Below are positions 18,012-27,201 of a DNA stretch of 64,000 bases, in pieces. The position numbers and the translations under genes were made by a program. Positions within the stretch are counted from its first letter, which is position 1; each line of letters starts with the position of its first letter. The notes beneath the pieces are model-generated. The model did no database searches. It was not told where the DNA came from and saw only the letters and a list, made by a program, of their open reading frames with translations. The DNA comes from Algoriphagus pacificus (GTDB lineage Bacteria; Bacteroidota; Bacteroidia; Cytophagales; Cyclobacteriaceae): the NCBI RefSeq assembly GCF_017254845.1, contig NZ_JAFKCU010000001.1:1261048-1325047 (forward strand). Direction: 5' to 3'.

Positions 18012-18992
18012 ATGAACAAGCCCCTTTTGTCCGTAGTAATTACCGTTTACAACGAAGAAGAAAATATCAAACCCTTGTTGGAAGCAACCTATGGAGCGCT
18101 TGCAGCCATTGATTACGAAGTGATTTTAGTAGAAGATGGAGCCACAGATGGCACTGTTTCGGAAGTAAAGAAATACGCTAACAGCCGAACCAAACTGGTT
18201 ATTTTTAATCGGAATTATGGTCAGACCACTGCTTTGGCAGCTGGAATAGACATGGCTACCGGTGAATATATTGCCACTATGGATGGTGACTTGCAAAATG
18301 ATCCGACTGATTTGCCGATCATGCTTCAAAAAGCTATTGATGAGGAATGGGATGTAGTGGCAGGTAGAAGAGCTAACAGAAAAGATGGGTTTGTATTGCG
18401 AAAGATTCCAAGCAAAATTGCCAACTGGATCATCAGAAATACAACCAAAGTTTATTTGAATGATTATGGATGTACGCTTAGGGTTTACAAAGCTGAAATT
18501 GCCCAAGGCATGGGATTGTATGGGGAGCTCCATCGTTTTATTCCCGTTTTAGCAAAGCAACAAGGGGCTAAAATGACCGAAGTGGATGTGAAACATCATC
18601 CAAGAATTCATGGAGAATCTAAATATGGATTAAGCCGGACTTTTAAAGTAATGGCCGATTTGATCCTGATGTTGTTTTTTCAAAAGTATTTTCAAAGACC
18701 CATTCACTTGTTTGGTGGAATTGGTTTAGTCGCTTTTTTGATAGGCATGTTGATCAATGTTTACCTTTTAGTTCTCAAGATATTTGGAGAGGATATCTGG
18801 GGTAGGCCAATCATGATTTTGGGCTTTATTCTGGTTTTAGGTGGTATTCAGTTTATTACAACTGGAATTATCGCAGAGATAATCGTTAGGACTTACTTTG
18901 AGTCTCAAGACAAGAAAACCTATACAGTTAAATCGATTTTTCTTGGAAACTCTGAAATATTAGCTGAAGAGGTTAAAAATGAGACGAATTGA
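18012..18992 (+). CDS. GT2 polyprenyl-phosphate glycosyltransferase (ArnC/DPM1-like)
   Basis: A 326-residue enzyme expected to make a polyprenyl-phosphate sugar on the cytoplasmic face. The ATG at 18012 gives the normal start MNKPLLSVVITVYNEEENI; the 17958 start reads through the promoter. The GT-A domain has ILVEDGATDGT, the DxD-like ATMDGDLQNDP, and GCTLRVYKAEI. Two C-terminal membrane helices (LFGGIGLVAFLIGMLINVYLL and IMILGFILVLGGIQFI) are typical of GtrB/ArnC proteins. It is followed by a flippase-like gene and flanked by GT39-like transferases, so the four plausibly form one pathway: donor synthesis, flipping, and transfer outside. Confidence 0.9.
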   Translation: MNKPLLSVVITVYNEEENIKPLLEATYGALAAIDYEVILVEDGATDGTVSEVKKYANSRTKLVIFNRNYGQTTALAAGIDMATGEYIATMDGDLQNDPTDLPIMLQKAIDEEWDVVAGRRANRKDGFVLRKIPSKIANWIIRNTTKVYLNDYGCTLRVYKAEIAQGMGLYGELHRFIPVLAKQQGAKMTEVDVKHHPRIHGESKYGLSRTFKVMADLILMLFFQKYFQRPIHLFGGIGLVAFLIGMLINVYLLVLKIFGEDIWGRPIMILGFILVLGGIQFITTGIIAEIIVRTYFESQDKKTYTVKSIFLGNSEILAEEVKNETN

Positions 18993-19043
18993 TCATCAAT
19001 TCTTTTCATTGAATTTTGAATCTTAATTAGACTCAAGCCTGAT

Positions 19044-19925
19044 TTGAATAATTATAAAAAACCACTGAAAACATTGCTAAAGTTGATGCTTACAGCTTTA
19101 GCCTTGTATTTGGTTTTTAGGAAAATCGATACTGAGCAACTCCTGTCCATTGTCAAAACCATACAATGGCTTTGGTTGATTCCTGCAGTATTGTTATTTG
19201 TGTTGAGTAAAGTGTTTACAGCTTTTCGCCTCAATCAATATTTCAGGAATATCGGGATCCAGATTTCGGAGGGGTTGAATCTCAAATTGTACCTCATAGG
19301 CATGTTTTACAATCTTTTCCTACCTGGAGGAATCGGAGGAGATGGATACAAAGTCTACTTGTTAAACAAACACTTTTCAACATCAGTAAAGAAATTAATC
19401 CAAGCTTCCTTATTGGATCGTTTGGGAGGCTTGGTAGCAATCCTGTTTTTGCTTTTCGGACTTTTTTTGATGGTAGACATCCAACTCGAAGAATTGGAAA
19501 CTCCAGTTTGGAATGGTTTAATGGTTGCAGGAGTTGCCTTGACCATCCCAGGATTTTGGCTGGTTCAAAAACTTTTCTTCAAAGACTTTTTGCCATCATT
19601 TTGGACTGGAAATGCTTGGTCTCTCGGTGGGCAAATCGCACAATTGGTTTGTGCTTGGTTTATTTTGAGTAGTTTGGGTATCACAGAGAATATCCTAGCC
19701 TATCAACTCGTGTTTTTGCTTTCCTCAATCGTCTCAGTTTTACCTTTGACTATCGGGGGAGTCGGGGCAAGAGAATTGGTTTTCATTTATGCGCATGCCT
19801 ATGCTGGTATTGAAGAAACTGCGGCTGTAGCTTTTAGCTTGATTTTCTTTTTGATTACAGCAGGAACCTCATTGTTAGGTGCTTTTGTAAAAGTTGATCT
19901 GGCAGTAGAGGAAAATGAGAGTTGA
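19044..19925 (+). CDS. Flippase-like / lysylphosphatidylglycerol synthase transmembrane-domain protein (UPF0104)
   Basis: A 293-residue protein with about seven to eight membrane helices, homologous by pattern to the AglD/MprF-like domain. The family loop LPGGIGGDGYKVYLL (around residue 95) and the LLDRLGGLVAIL and LPLTIGGVGARELVFIYA segments are typical. A TTG start at 19044 was taken because an in-frame stop lies shortly upstream and the next ATG (19086) would remove the first basic helix cap. Such proteins are associated with moving lipid-linked intermediates or modifying membrane lipids. It lies 51 bases after the GT2 gene and is probably co-transcribed. Confidence 0.8.
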   Translation: MNNYKKPLKTLLKLMLTALALYLVFRKIDTEQLLSIVKTIQWLWLIPAVLLFVLSKVFTAFRLNQYFRNIGIQISEGLNLKLYLIGMFYNLFLPGGIGGDGYKVYLLNKHFSTSVKKLIQASLLDRLGGLVAILFLLFGLFLMVDIQLEELETPVWNGLMVAGVALTIPGFWLVQKLFFKDFLPSFWTGNAWSLGGQIAQLVCAWFILSSLGITENILAYQLVFLLSSIVSVLPLTIGGVGARELVFIYAHAYAGIEETAAVAFSLIFFLITAGTSLLGAFVKVDLAVEENES

Positions 19926-19927
19926 AA

Positions 19928-20374
19928 TTATTTTTTAAATACTGCGTCAAAAGGAAAGTAAAATTGTCCATCTGGTTTTAGGATTTCCCAAATGATCTGA
20001 TCCTTATCTGGTTCATATTTGATTTTTAAGTCTGAAAATTCCTCACTATAAGTACTTTTGATTTTTCCGATATAAGTGTTTTCAGAGGTTTTTTTTAGGA
20101 AAATTGATGAGCCTTCCATTTCACAATCAATCCTTCCTCCATTGTAATAAACTCCGCAATGTTGTCCTATCAAATCATAGATTCCATAATACTCACTCTT
20201 CTTTATGGGGAATTTTAGTGTTACAGTAACTAGACGGTCCTCTAATTCCACTCCATACCTATAAGATCCTTCTATGGATTGGGAAAAGGCGGAAATGCAA
20301 TTGGAAAAAAGGAAAATGGCAAGAACTACTGCTATACCAGATTTAGGGAGAATTTTCAAAAATTTATTGTACAT
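19928..20374 (-). CDS. Exported hypothetical protein
   Basis: 148 residues. An N-terminal hydrophobic stretch (GIAVVLAIFLFSNCISAFS) is a signal peptide, possibly with lipobox-like SNC. The mature part is beta-rich (GSYRYGVELEDRLVTVTLKFP, YIGKIKSTYSEEF, QIIWEILKPDGQFYFPFDAVF) with two cysteines, possibly a small beta barrel or sandwich. Its start overlaps the end of the preceding gene by 11 bases, so it is translationally coupled to it. No family recognised. Confidence 0.65.
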   Translation of the reverse strand: MYNKFLKILPKSGIAVVLAIFLFSNCISAFSQSIEGSYRYGVELEDRLVTVTLKFPIKKSEYYGIYDLIGQHCGVYYNGGRIDCEMEGSSIFLKKTSENTYIGKIKSTYSEEFSDLKIKYEPDKDQIIWEILKPDGQFYFPFDAVFKK

Positions 20375-20882
20375 GGAACCGGATTAGTGTGACTATTAGT
20401 CCGTTTGTATTAATTGATAGATGACAACAGTCAACAAGAGTGTCACCTGTTTTTATATATCCTCCATAATAGTTTCTTTTTTTATTGAATCCATCAAAAA
20501 GACTATCAATAGAGGATATAGGGTCGCCCACCTTTATTGAATTCTCGCCAATAATTAATTGAATGGAAGTTGTGTTTAAATCAAAAGAATGCAACTTTCC
20601 TTCTAAAAAGTAGATTTCATTTCCATCATATTGATAGCGCATAGCGTACATTTCATCTATTTCAAAATAGTATTCTTCAGCTTTGGTTGGCTTTCCTAAA
20701 ACTTGAAATAACCTATCTGAAGAATTTCCGAATTTCAGTTTTTCAGTAGATCCCGGAATGGATAGACTAATGCTAGAAATTTCTATGGCAGGAATGTTTT
20801 CGGTTGAAATTTCTTGTCCATAAGTGAAATTGGGAAAGTGTATATAGAAAAACAAAACGAGAATAATTGGTAGTTTTTTCAT
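20364..20882 (-). CDS. Exported hypothetical protein
   Basis: 172 residues beginning with a clear signal peptide (MKKLPIILVLFFYIHFPNFTYG). The mature part contains LSIPGSTEKLKFGNSSDRLFQVLGKPTKAEEYYFEIDEMYAMRYQYDGNEIYFLEGKLHSF, a SmpA/BamE-like or DUF-type pattern in which a GKP turn follows a helix, and it ends with two nearby cysteines (VDCCHLS). The assignment is only a resemblance. It overlaps the next gene by 11 bases, so the two exported proteins form an operon. Confidence 0.65.
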   Translation of the reverse strand: MKKLPIILVLFFYIHFPNFTYGQEISTENIPAIEISSISLSIPGSTEKLKFGNSSDRLFQVLGKPTKAEEYYFEIDEMYAMRYQYDGNEIYFLEGKLHSFDLNTTSIQLIIGENSIKVGDPISSIDSLFDGFNKKRNYYGGYIKTGDTLVDCCHLSINTNGLIVTLIRFHVQ

Positions 20883-20989
20883 TTTGATAGGATGTTTAAT
20901 GAATTAAAAAGTCTCAAATCAATGCTCAAATATTCCATTCTATAATCGAGCCAAAAGAAATCAATGTTTTCTGTTGAACCTAGATTCCC

Positions 20990-20997
20990 TACCTTTG
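20990..20997 (+). promoter_or_regulatory. pyrF -7 element
   Basis: TACCTTTG, exact to TAnnTTTG, 16 bases before the pyrF ATG. No TTG at the standard spacing; TTTTC at about 20967 is the nearest -33-like sequence. Confidence 0.5.
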
Positions 20998-21013
20998 GGC
21001 AAAATAATAATTC

Positions 21014-21829
21014 ATGAACAAGGCAGCTCTTTTCTCACAGATCCAGCAAAAATCCTCCTTTTTATGTGTTGGCTTGGATGCTGATATGGATAAAATTCCT
21101 GCTCATTTGAAATCAGAAAAAGATCCAATATTCAGTTTTTGTAGGCAGATTATTGAAGAAACAGCTGATTTTGCTGTGGCATACAAACCGAATATTGCAT
21201 TTTTTGAAGCTTTAGGACCACAAGGTTGGGAAACTCTCCAGAAGGTGCTAGAAGTAATTCCAAAAGAGATTTTTACGATAGCTGATGCTAAAAGAGGAGA
21301 TATCGGGAATACTTCAAAGCTATATGCCAAGGCATTTTTTGAAAAGATGGATTTTGATTCCGTCACTGTAGCTCCTTATATGGGTGCGGACAGCGTTACG
21401 CCATTTTTAGAATTTGAAGATAAGTGGGTGATTTTGCTTGCCTTGACTTCAAATGCAGGTTCTATGGACTTCCAATTGATCAATGATTCAGAAGGAAAAC
21501 CATTATATCAGACCGTATTGGAAAAAAGCCAATCCTGGGGATCGGATGAAAATATCATGTATGTGGTGGGAGCAACACGAGGAGAGCTGATTGGTGAGGT
21601 TAGAAAAGTGGTGCCAAATCATTTCTTCTTAGTGCCAGGAGTTGGTGCACAAGGAGGAAGCTTATCGGAAGTAGCCAAGTATGGAATGAACTCCAGTTGT
21701 GGACTTTTGGTGAATTCTAGCAGAGGAATTATTTATGCCTCTCCAGAAAAAGATTTTGCCAAAGTAGCAAGATTTGAAGCTGAGAAACTACAAATAGAAA
21801 TGAAAGAACTTCTAGATAAATACCTGTAA
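21014..21829 (+). CDS. pyrF: Orotidine-5'-phosphate decarboxylase, long (type 2) form
   Basis: It decarboxylates OMP to UMP, the last step of pyrimidine synthesis. The 271-residue length and motif set ([27 protein letters not shown], catalytic [10 protein letters not shown], and VPGVGAQGG) match the longer OMPdecase form found in Bacteroidota and mycobacteria rather than the 230-residue enteric form. It is monocistronic with a terminator behind it. carB, an early gene of the same pathway, is 12 kb away. Confidence 0.95.
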   Translation: MNKAALFSQIQQKSSFLCVGLDADMDKIPAHLKSEKDPIFSFCRQIIEETADFAVAYKPNIAFFEALGPQGWETLQKVLEVIPKEIFTIADAKRGDIGNTSKLYAKAFFEKMDFDSVTVAPYMGADSVTPFLEFEDKWVILLALTSNAGSMDFQLINDSEGKPLYQTVLEKSQSWGSDENIMYVVGATRGELIGEVRKVVPNHFFLVPGVGAQGGSLSEVAKYGMNSSCGLLVNSSRGIIYASPEKDFAKVARFEAEKLQIEMKELLDKYL

Positions 21830-21863
21830 ACAAAGGGTATTACAAGTCCAAAAGAAATATTAG

Positions 21864-21890
21864 AGCCAGTTTTTAATTGGCTTTTTTATT
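21864..21890 (+). terminator. pyrF terminator
   Basis: AGCCAGTT (21864-21871), loop TTT, AATTGGCT (21875-21882) with one G-U pair, followed by six T and AT-rich sequence. Confidence 0.8.
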
Positions 21891-21935
21891 TTTCAACTTT
21901 TTAATAAATTAAATAAATTTTTAGGTATAACTCGA

Positions 21936-23231
21936 ATGGATTTAAGAGAAGATTTTTTACAACTTGTCTGGAAGTATCAATACTTTGATAAGAAAAACTT
22001 ACAGACTGAGACCGGTGAGAAAATAGAAATCGTACAGATTGGATTTCACAATTTTGGAGAAGGGCCGGATTTTCATGACTCAGTTATTCGTTTGGATGGA
22101 GTCACTTTGCACGGGCATGTAGAAGTTCATAAGTTTTCGTCTGACTGGAAGCAACATGCACATGGAGGTGATCCAGCTTATAATTCTGTCATTCTGCATG
22201 TGGTTTGGGAAAACAACCAAGAGGTTCTTCGCAACGATGGGACCCCGATGCCGACAGTTGAACTCAAGGGAAAGATTTTTTTGGATGTCTGGCGAAATTA
22301 TGAGCGACTTCTGGATTATAAATCTGAGCTGCCATGCGCACATGCTGTCAGAAATGTTCCCGAGATCATTCGGTTTTCAACTCTCGAAAAAGCTTTGGTG
22401 GAGAGGTTACATGAGAAATCTGAGTTGATACTTTCTCTTTTGAATGCAAATAAAGGAGATTGGGAAGAGACCACTTATCAATGGCTTTTTACCTGTTTTG
22501 GTTTTAAAATAAACGCCCAATCTATGAGTGAGCTTGCTTCAAAAGTACCCTATAAAATCCTTCATAAGCACCGTGGACAAACAGCAGTTATTGAATCAAT
22601 GCTAATGGGCAATGCAGGTTTATTACCGGAAGAATCCGCGGAGACCTATGTTCAATTTCTGATTCAGGAATATAAATTCTATCAAAAGAAATACAGTTGG
22701 GATAGTCAATTGAAAAGACAGAATTGGTCATTTATGGGTGCTAGACCTAGCAATTTTCCAACTTTGAGAATCGCTCAATTGGCGGCGATCCTATCTAATG
22801 CCCCCAATCTATTGCAAGCTGTGATGGAAGACTCCAGAGATTTTTTAGCATTCAAAAAGCTTCTCCAAGTAAGAACTAGCGATTATTGGCAGTACCATTA
22901 CAATTTTGGTAAAGCATCCGAAAAGCAGGTGTTAAAAGGAATTTCTGAAACTGTCTTGGAGCTTCTGATAATCAATTTTGTGATTCCAATCTGGTTTTCC
23001 TATGGCAGGTATTTCCAACAGCAAGAGTGGCAAGAAAGATGTTTTGATTTGCTGCAGGAAGTCAAATCAGAAAAAAATCATATCATTCGAAAATTTGAAT
23101 CTGCGGGATGGGAAGCCGCTAATTCCTTTGATAGCCAAGGGATGATAGGCTTGTATAAAACTCAATGTCAGGCAAAAAAATGTCTTCAATGTAAAATTGC
23201 GCAGAGTCTGATCAAGTCAGAAAGCAAATGA
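21936..23231 (+). CDS. DUF2851 family protein
   Basis: A 431-residue cytoplasmic protein with the start typical of DUF2851 (MDLREDFLQLVWKYQYFD) and the conserved segments GEGPDFHDSVIRLDG, HGHVEVHKFSSDWKQHAH and YNSVILHVVWEN. These contain clustered histidines and acidic residues that resemble a nuclease-like active site. The C terminus has a cysteine cluster, TQCQAKKCLQCKIAQ. The family is nearly confined to Bacteroidota and has no assigned function. The neighbours are pyrF and a promoter-separated acetyltransferase, so the context is uninformative. Confidence 0.85.
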   Translation: MDLREDFLQLVWKYQYFDKKNLQTETGEKIEIVQIGFHNFGEGPDFHDSVIRLDGVTLHGHVEVHKFSSDWKQHAHGGDPAYNSVILHVVWENNQEVLRNDGTPMPTVELKGKIFLDVWRNYERLLDYKSELPCAHAVRNVPEIIRFSTLEKALVERLHEKSELILSLLNANKGDWEETTYQWLFTCFGFKINAQSMSELASKVPYKILHKHRGQTAVIESMLMGNAGLLPEESAETYVQFLIQEYKFYQKKYSWDSQLKRQNWSFMGARPSNFPTLRIAQLAAILSNAPNLLQAVMEDSRDFLAFKKLLQVRTSDYWQYHYNFGKASEKQVLKGISETVLELLIINFVIPIWFSYGRYFQQQEWQERCFDLLQEVKSEKNHIIRKFESAGWEAANSFDSQGMIGLYKTQCQAKKCLQCKIAQSLIKSESK

Positions 23232-23234
23232 TTT

Positions 23235-23265
23235 TTGTGTAAGCTCATGATTTCCCGTACTTTTG
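23235..23265 (+). promoter_or_regulatory. Promoter of the NeuD-like acetyltransferase
   Basis: TTG at 23235-23237, 20-base spacer and TACTTTTG at 23258-23265, 21 bases before the ATG at 23287. It lies directly after the DUF2851 stop. Confidence 0.65.
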
Positions 23266-23286
23266 CACTCCGAAAAGGAAAAAACT

Positions 23287-23925
23287 ATGGAAAAACCAGT
23301 AATTATTTTGGGAGCAAAAGGCATTGCTCATCCAGCTCTTGAAATATTTAACAGCAACCAAGTCATTGTTTACGGATTCCTTGATGAGGATGAAAGTATT
23401 CATGGAACAGAGATTAATACGGTTTCTGTTTTGGGAAATCCGGAAGATGATGGATTCTTGAAATTAATTGGAAAGAAGACAGAAGCCTTTGTTGCTGTCG
23501 ATGATACCAAATACAGAAAATTTTTGGTAGAGCTGCTCAACGAAAGGAGGAAAGTTCAACCGATTAATGCAATCCATCAGACAGCCTATATTTCCACTGA
23601 CGCGATCATCGGCCATGGTAACTTTATCAATGCAGGGGTCATGATTGGGGCAGCAGCAGAAATCGGACAGCATTGTATTTTCCATTCAGGAGCGATCATT
23701 GATCATAAAGCAAAAATCGGAGATTTTGCTCAAATAGGTGCCGGGTCTGTGATCAATTCTGAAGTGATTATCGAGGAAGGTGCATTTATTGGCTCTGGAG
23801 TCACAATTGTATCTGGAGTTACAATCGGCAAAAACGCTAGAGTTGGGGCAGGGTCAGTAGTAATCTCTTCGGTTGGTAACAACGAAACTGTATTTGGAAA
23901 TCCAGCTGCAAAAATTAAATCTTAA
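23287..23925 (+). CDS. NeuD/PglD-like left-handed beta-helix acyltransferase
   Basis: 212 residues. The N-terminal Rossmann-like domain (PVIILGAKGIAHPALEIF, GFLDEDESIHG) is the hallmark of the NeuD/PglD family. It is followed by hexapeptide repeats from about residue 95 (AYISTDAIIGHGNFINAGVMIGAAAEIGQHC and on), forming a left-handed beta helix with the catalytic-type histidine in CIFHSGAIIDHKAKIG. These enzymes acetylate amino-sugars or sialic acid with acetyl-CoA; the substrate is not indicated. The ATG at 23287 was chosen over 23263 because it follows a promoter and gives the family start. No sugar genes adjoin. Confidence 0.85.
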   Translation: MEKPVIILGAKGIAHPALEIFNSNQVIVYGFLDEDESIHGTEINTVSVLGNPEDDGFLKLIGKKTEAFVAVDDTKYRKFLVELLNERRKVQPINAIHQTAYISTDAIIGHGNFINAGVMIGAAAEIGQHCIFHSGAIIDHKAKIGDFAQIGAGSVINSEVIIEEGAFIGSGVTIVSGVTIGKNARVGAGSVVISSVGNNETVFGNPAAKIKS

Positions 23926-23971
23926 TACATAAATTTGAGATTTCTATTCTGAAATCGTAAATCCTTAAACA

Positions 23972-23987
23972 CCCTGCCGCAACAGGG
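23972..23987 (+). promoter_or_regulatory. Hairpin in the trhO leader
   Basis: CCCTG, loop CCGCAA, CAGGG, ending eight bases before the trhO ATG. It has no T run, so it is not a terminator; it may affect translation. Confidence 0.35.
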
Positions 23988-23995
23988 CTATCGTT

Positions 23996-24973
23996 ATGGA
24001 AGAAAAAAACTATCAAATCCTCCTTTATTACTGCTATGCCAGGATCGAAAATCCTGAGGAATATAGAGAGCAGCATCATCTTTTTTGTGTTGACAATAAT
24101 ATCCGAGGTCGGATTATTATATCTGATGAAGGATTAAATGGTACTGTTTCAGGTCTAAAGGAAGACTGTGAAAAATACATGGCATATATCCATGCTGATC
24201 CAAGATTTGCTAAAACAGAATTTAAGATCGATTCGCATGACAAACATGCTTTTACCAAAATCCACGTTCGATATAAACCTGAAATTGTCCATTCAGCCTT
24301 AAGGCATTTGGATCCAAACGTTCGAACTGGAAAGCATTTAGATCCGGAAGAATTTAAAAAACTGAAAGATCAGGAAGACGTGGTCATTTTGGATGTTAGA
24401 TCTAATTATGAGCATGAGCTTGGCAGGTTCAAAAATGCTTTGACTCTTGATATCGATAATTTCAGAGACTTCCCTGAGAAAGTAAAAGAGCTGGAGCACT
24501 TGAAGAACAAGAAAGTTCTGACCTACTGCACTGGTGGTATTAAGTGTGAAAAGGCATCCGCTTTTCTTTTGGAGCAAGGCTTTGAAGATGTGTATCAATT
24601 GCATGGAGGTATCATCAAATATGGCATGGAGGCCGGTGGAGAAGATTTTGAAGGGAAGTGCTATGTTTTTGACAACAGGATAGCAGTGGATGTGAATAAG
24701 GTCAATCCTAAAGTGATTTCAACTTGTCATGTCTGTGGTACACATTCTGATCGAATGGTCAACTGTGCAAATCCAAGTTGTAATGCCCATATCCCAATGT
24801 GTGAGGAATGTGGTTGGAAAATGGAGGGCGCTTGCTCCGATGAATGCAAAGACCATCCTGAAAAGAGAGTTTATGACGGTACTGGCTATTATCAGAAAAA
24901 CACCAATGGCTACAATCCTTACAAAGGATTGAAACGCCCTTCTTCGAAAGAAACCTCAAAAGCTAGCACGTGA
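23996..24973 (+). CDS. trhO: tRNA uridine-34 hydroxylase, rhodanese family
   Basis: It hydroxylates uridine 34 of tRNA using molecular oxygen (YceA/TrhO family). The layout is typical: an acylphosphatase-like N-terminal domain (LLYYCYARIENPEEYREQH, GRIIISDEGLNGTVSG), a rhodanese domain with the active-site cysteine in YCTGGIKCEKASAFL near residue 180, and a cysteine-rich C terminus (STCHVCGTHSDRMVNCANPSC, MCEECG, CSDECKDH) that likely binds zinc. The 325-residue length fits. The stop overlaps the next gene's GTG start by four bases (GTGA), so the two are coupled. Confidence 0.93.
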   Translation: MEEKNYQILLYYCYARIENPEEYREQHHLFCVDNNIRGRIIISDEGLNGTVSGLKEDCEKYMAYIHADPRFAKTEFKIDSHDKHAFTKIHVRYKPEIVHSALRHLDPNVRTGKHLDPEEFKKLKDQEDVVILDVRSNYEHELGRFKNALTLDIDNFRDFPEKVKELEHLKNKKVLTYCTGGIKCEKASAFLLEQGFEDVYQLHGGIIKYGMEAGGEDFEGKCYVFDNRIAVDVNKVNPKVISTCHVCGTHSDRMVNCANPSCNAHIPMCEECGWKMEGACSDECKDHPEKRVYDGTGYYQKNTNGYNPYKGLKRPSSKETSKAST

Positions 24974-25833
24974 GCAGGATCATACCAGCATCAGAATTAA
25001 TCCTAAACGCTGATGGAAGCGTATATCATTTACATTTGAAGCCAGAGAACCTGGCTTCACTTGTTTTTACAGTGGGAGATCCTGATCGGGTAGAATTGGT
25101 TTCCCGCTATTTTGATCAGATTGACTTCAAAACCAAGAAGAGGGAATTTGTCACTCATACAGGTAGAATCGGCTCCGAAAAAGTAACCGTCATGAGTACA
25201 GGGATGGGGACAGACAACATTGAGATTTTAATGACAGAACTAGATGCCCTTGTCAATGTTGACCTCCAAAATAGAATTCTGAAAACTTCGCATACACCTT
25301 TGCAAATAGTCAGATTAGGAACTTCTGGAGCAATGCAAGAGGATATTCCCGTAGGATCACTTCTTGCTTCTGAAAAAGCTGTGGGACTAGATACATTGAT
25401 GCAGTTTTATCCTGAACTATCGGAATCCCAAGAGTGGGGGATTCTTTTGCAGGAGAAATTGAATTTGGGTTTTACACCCTATCAAGCTGCTGCCAGCGAA
25501 TACCTGATGAATCAATTACCCGAAGATTTTTTTAGGGGAATTACCCTGACATGTCCGGGCTTTTATGCACCTCAGGGCAGAAGTATCCGATTAAAGCCGA
25601 AATTGGATCAAATGATTGAAAGGATTTCCAAATTGGAGATTGAAGGCAAACGTCCGACCAATTTTGAAATGGAAACAGCTGGGTATTATGCGATGGGACA
25701 GCTGCTAGGTCATGAAGTACTAAGTTTGAATGCTATCGTAGCAAATCGGATAACAGGTGAGTTTGATAAAGAGGCTGAAAAAACCGTAGATACAATGATC
25801 CGCGCAGCTCTGAAGTCGTTTACAAAAAAATAA
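24970..25833 (+). CDS. Nucleoside phosphorylase (uridine phosphorylase-like)
   Basis: A 287-residue member of the PNP/UDP family that splits nucleosides with phosphate. FTVGDPDRVELVSRYFD near residue 32 supplies the phosphate-binding GDP-x-R, VMSTGMGTDNIEI the central loop, and RLGTSGAMQEDIPVGSLLAS and NFEMETAGYYAMGQLLGHE (the EMET ribose-binding motif) the rest. The start is GTG, forced by the GTGA overlap with trhO. The base preference is uncertain; uridine is the better guess. Coupling to a tRNA uridine enzyme may be chance or may link to salvage. Confidence 0.88.
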   Translation: MSRIIPASELILNADGSVYHLHLKPENLASLVFTVGDPDRVELVSRYFDQIDFKTKKREFVTHTGRIGSEKVTVMSTGMGTDNIEILMTELDALVNVDLQNRILKTSHTPLQIVRLGTSGAMQEDIPVGSLLASEKAVGLDTLMQFYPELSESQEWGILLQEKLNLGFTPYQAAASEYLMNQLPEDFFRGITLTCPGFYAPQGRSIRLKPKLDQMIERISKLEIEGKRPTNFEMETAGYYAMGQLLGHEVLSLNAIVANRITGEFDKEAEKTVDTMIRAALKSFTKK

Positions 25834-25839
25834 TCACCC

Positions 25840-26115
25840 TTACGCTAAATATTTTTGAAAGGAGTTTTGCTCTTCTAGCCTAAAATCCTCCCATTCGTTG
25901 TAATCTATGCCTTGCATGAGTTTGGCAATAAAGGAATTACACTCTTGTTTGCAGAGATAAATCCCAAAGAGGCCTTCCGCCTTATTTACCAAAAACGCCC
26001 TTTTGCTTTCAAATGAATTGACAATGTCAATCCATGATCCCAATACTAAAAGTTCATCCCGATTCTTGATCGTCTGAATGATTTTAAAATTCCCTTTTGG
26101 TGTTGATATTTTCAT
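25840..26115 (-). CDS. Small hypothetical protein
   Basis: 91 residues, no signal peptide or membrane segment, predicted mixed alpha/beta (MKISTPKGNFKIIQTIKNRDEL, AFLVNKAEGLFGIYLC, NSFIAKLMQGIDYNEWEDF). Two cysteines in LCKQEC are close together. It is convergent with the phosphorylase gene at a six-base distance. No family recognised; the frame and ATG look genuine. Confidence 0.6.
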   Translation of the reverse strand: MKISTPKGNFKIIQTIKNRDELLVLGSWIDIVNSFESKRAFLVNKAEGLFGIYLCKQECNSFIAKLMQGIDYNEWEDFRLEEQNSFQKYLA

Positions 26116-26227
26116 GACGTAAAAGTTGGTTTAACCTGTTTGTTTATTCAAATCTAGGTCAAAAAGTAGCCCGCTTCAATACGTATTAATACCTATATTT
26201 TCGTTTCGAACCTCTTAAAATGCATTT

Positions 26228-26863
26228 TCAATCTATTATTTCGCGGTTTTTTTGAGCCCAAAGTAAAAGTGAGTTATGCTTTTTTTCCAGTTTAAGTTTG
26301 GAAATCATATTACTTCGATGCTTGTCCACGGTTCGCTCAGCAATGAATAATTTTTCAGCTATTTCTTTGGTAGAACAACCCTCCGCGATTAACCTTAGGA
26401 TTTTTTTCTCTGAAGGTGTCAAATGTGTCTGTTCTGATTCTTGGTTGACTATTTCTTTATCCTCAAAGATTTTTTCACTAAAAAATTGCTCGCCCCTCAA
26501 TACAGCATCTATTGCATTGGACAAATCATTCAAGGCAAACTCCTTTAAGATATAACCGGATAGATTCAGCTCCTTTGCCTGATGATAGAGGTACAGTTCT
26601 TTGTGGAGAGTCAATAAAATTATTTTTGTCGGAAGCTTTAACTTTTTGCATTCTGCTGCAATTTCCAAACCTGTAAGAAAAGGCATTTCCATATCCAAAA
26701 TAGCCAGTTGTGGAACCAGATTTTTGATTTTTGCCAAAGCATCCTTTCCATCCACAGCAGATTCGAGAACATCGATATTATTTTCCAAAAGGAAATCCTT
26801 AAGACCTTTTAGTAATAAAGGATGATCGTCGGCAATAACTACTGTAGCGATTTTTAAAGACAT
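26228..26863 (-). CDS. NarL/FixJ-type response regulator, orphan
   Basis: A 211-residue transcription regulator. The receiver domain has the acidic pocket ADDHP (residues 11-15), phosphoacceptor D57 in LAILDMEMP, T in LLTLHK and K in YILKEF. A LuxR-type HTH follows from about residue 145 (HLTPSEKKILRLIAEGCSTKEIAEKLFIAERTVDKHRSNMISKL). No histidine kinase gene is adjacent on either side, so the partner is elsewhere. It is divergent from a TonB-dependent receptor with 338 bases between; control of that receptor is possible but unproven. Confidence 0.92.
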   Translation of the reverse strand: MSLKIATVVIADDHPLLLKGLKDFLLENNIDVLESAVDGKDALAKIKNLVPQLAILDMEMPFLTGLEIAAECKKLKLPTKIILLTLHKELYLYHQAKELNLSGYILKEFALNDLSNAIDAVLRGEQFFSEKIFEDKEIVNQESEQTHLTPSEKKILRLIAEGCSTKEIAEKLFIAERTVDKHRSNMISKLKLEKKHNSLLLWAQKNREIID

Positions 26864-27201
26864 GATAAAAAATGGTCAATGAATTCTTTTCGTAATCGTT
26901 GTGCCAGGATTGGAACATTTAGCTGGTTCGTAAAACCTGAATGGTTAAAGATAAGAAAACTACAGCGGGAAATATTGATACACTTACAGATGAAAAATTC
27001 CTACCCGTTTAAAAGACTCCTCTACAATTCATCCTGATAGCAGTCCGAATACCAAATATTCTAGTTTTTCTAAACTAAGCCCTCTGTAATGAGTTTAATA
27101 AAGCAGGATTCAAGCTGATTTTTAAATTTTTAATTCCCTTGATTATAAGGGTTTTAACGCTGGATTCATTGAAAACTATATCCAAACCAACCAATTACGA
27201 G
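26864..27201. other. Intergenic region between the response regulator and the TonB receptor
   Basis: 338 bases without a gene. The only structure seen is a short hairpin, CCCTT-GATTAT-AAGGG (27136-27151) followed by TTTT, 50 bases before the receptor ATG, which could attenuate transcription. No full two-box promoter was recognised. Confidence 0.4.
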
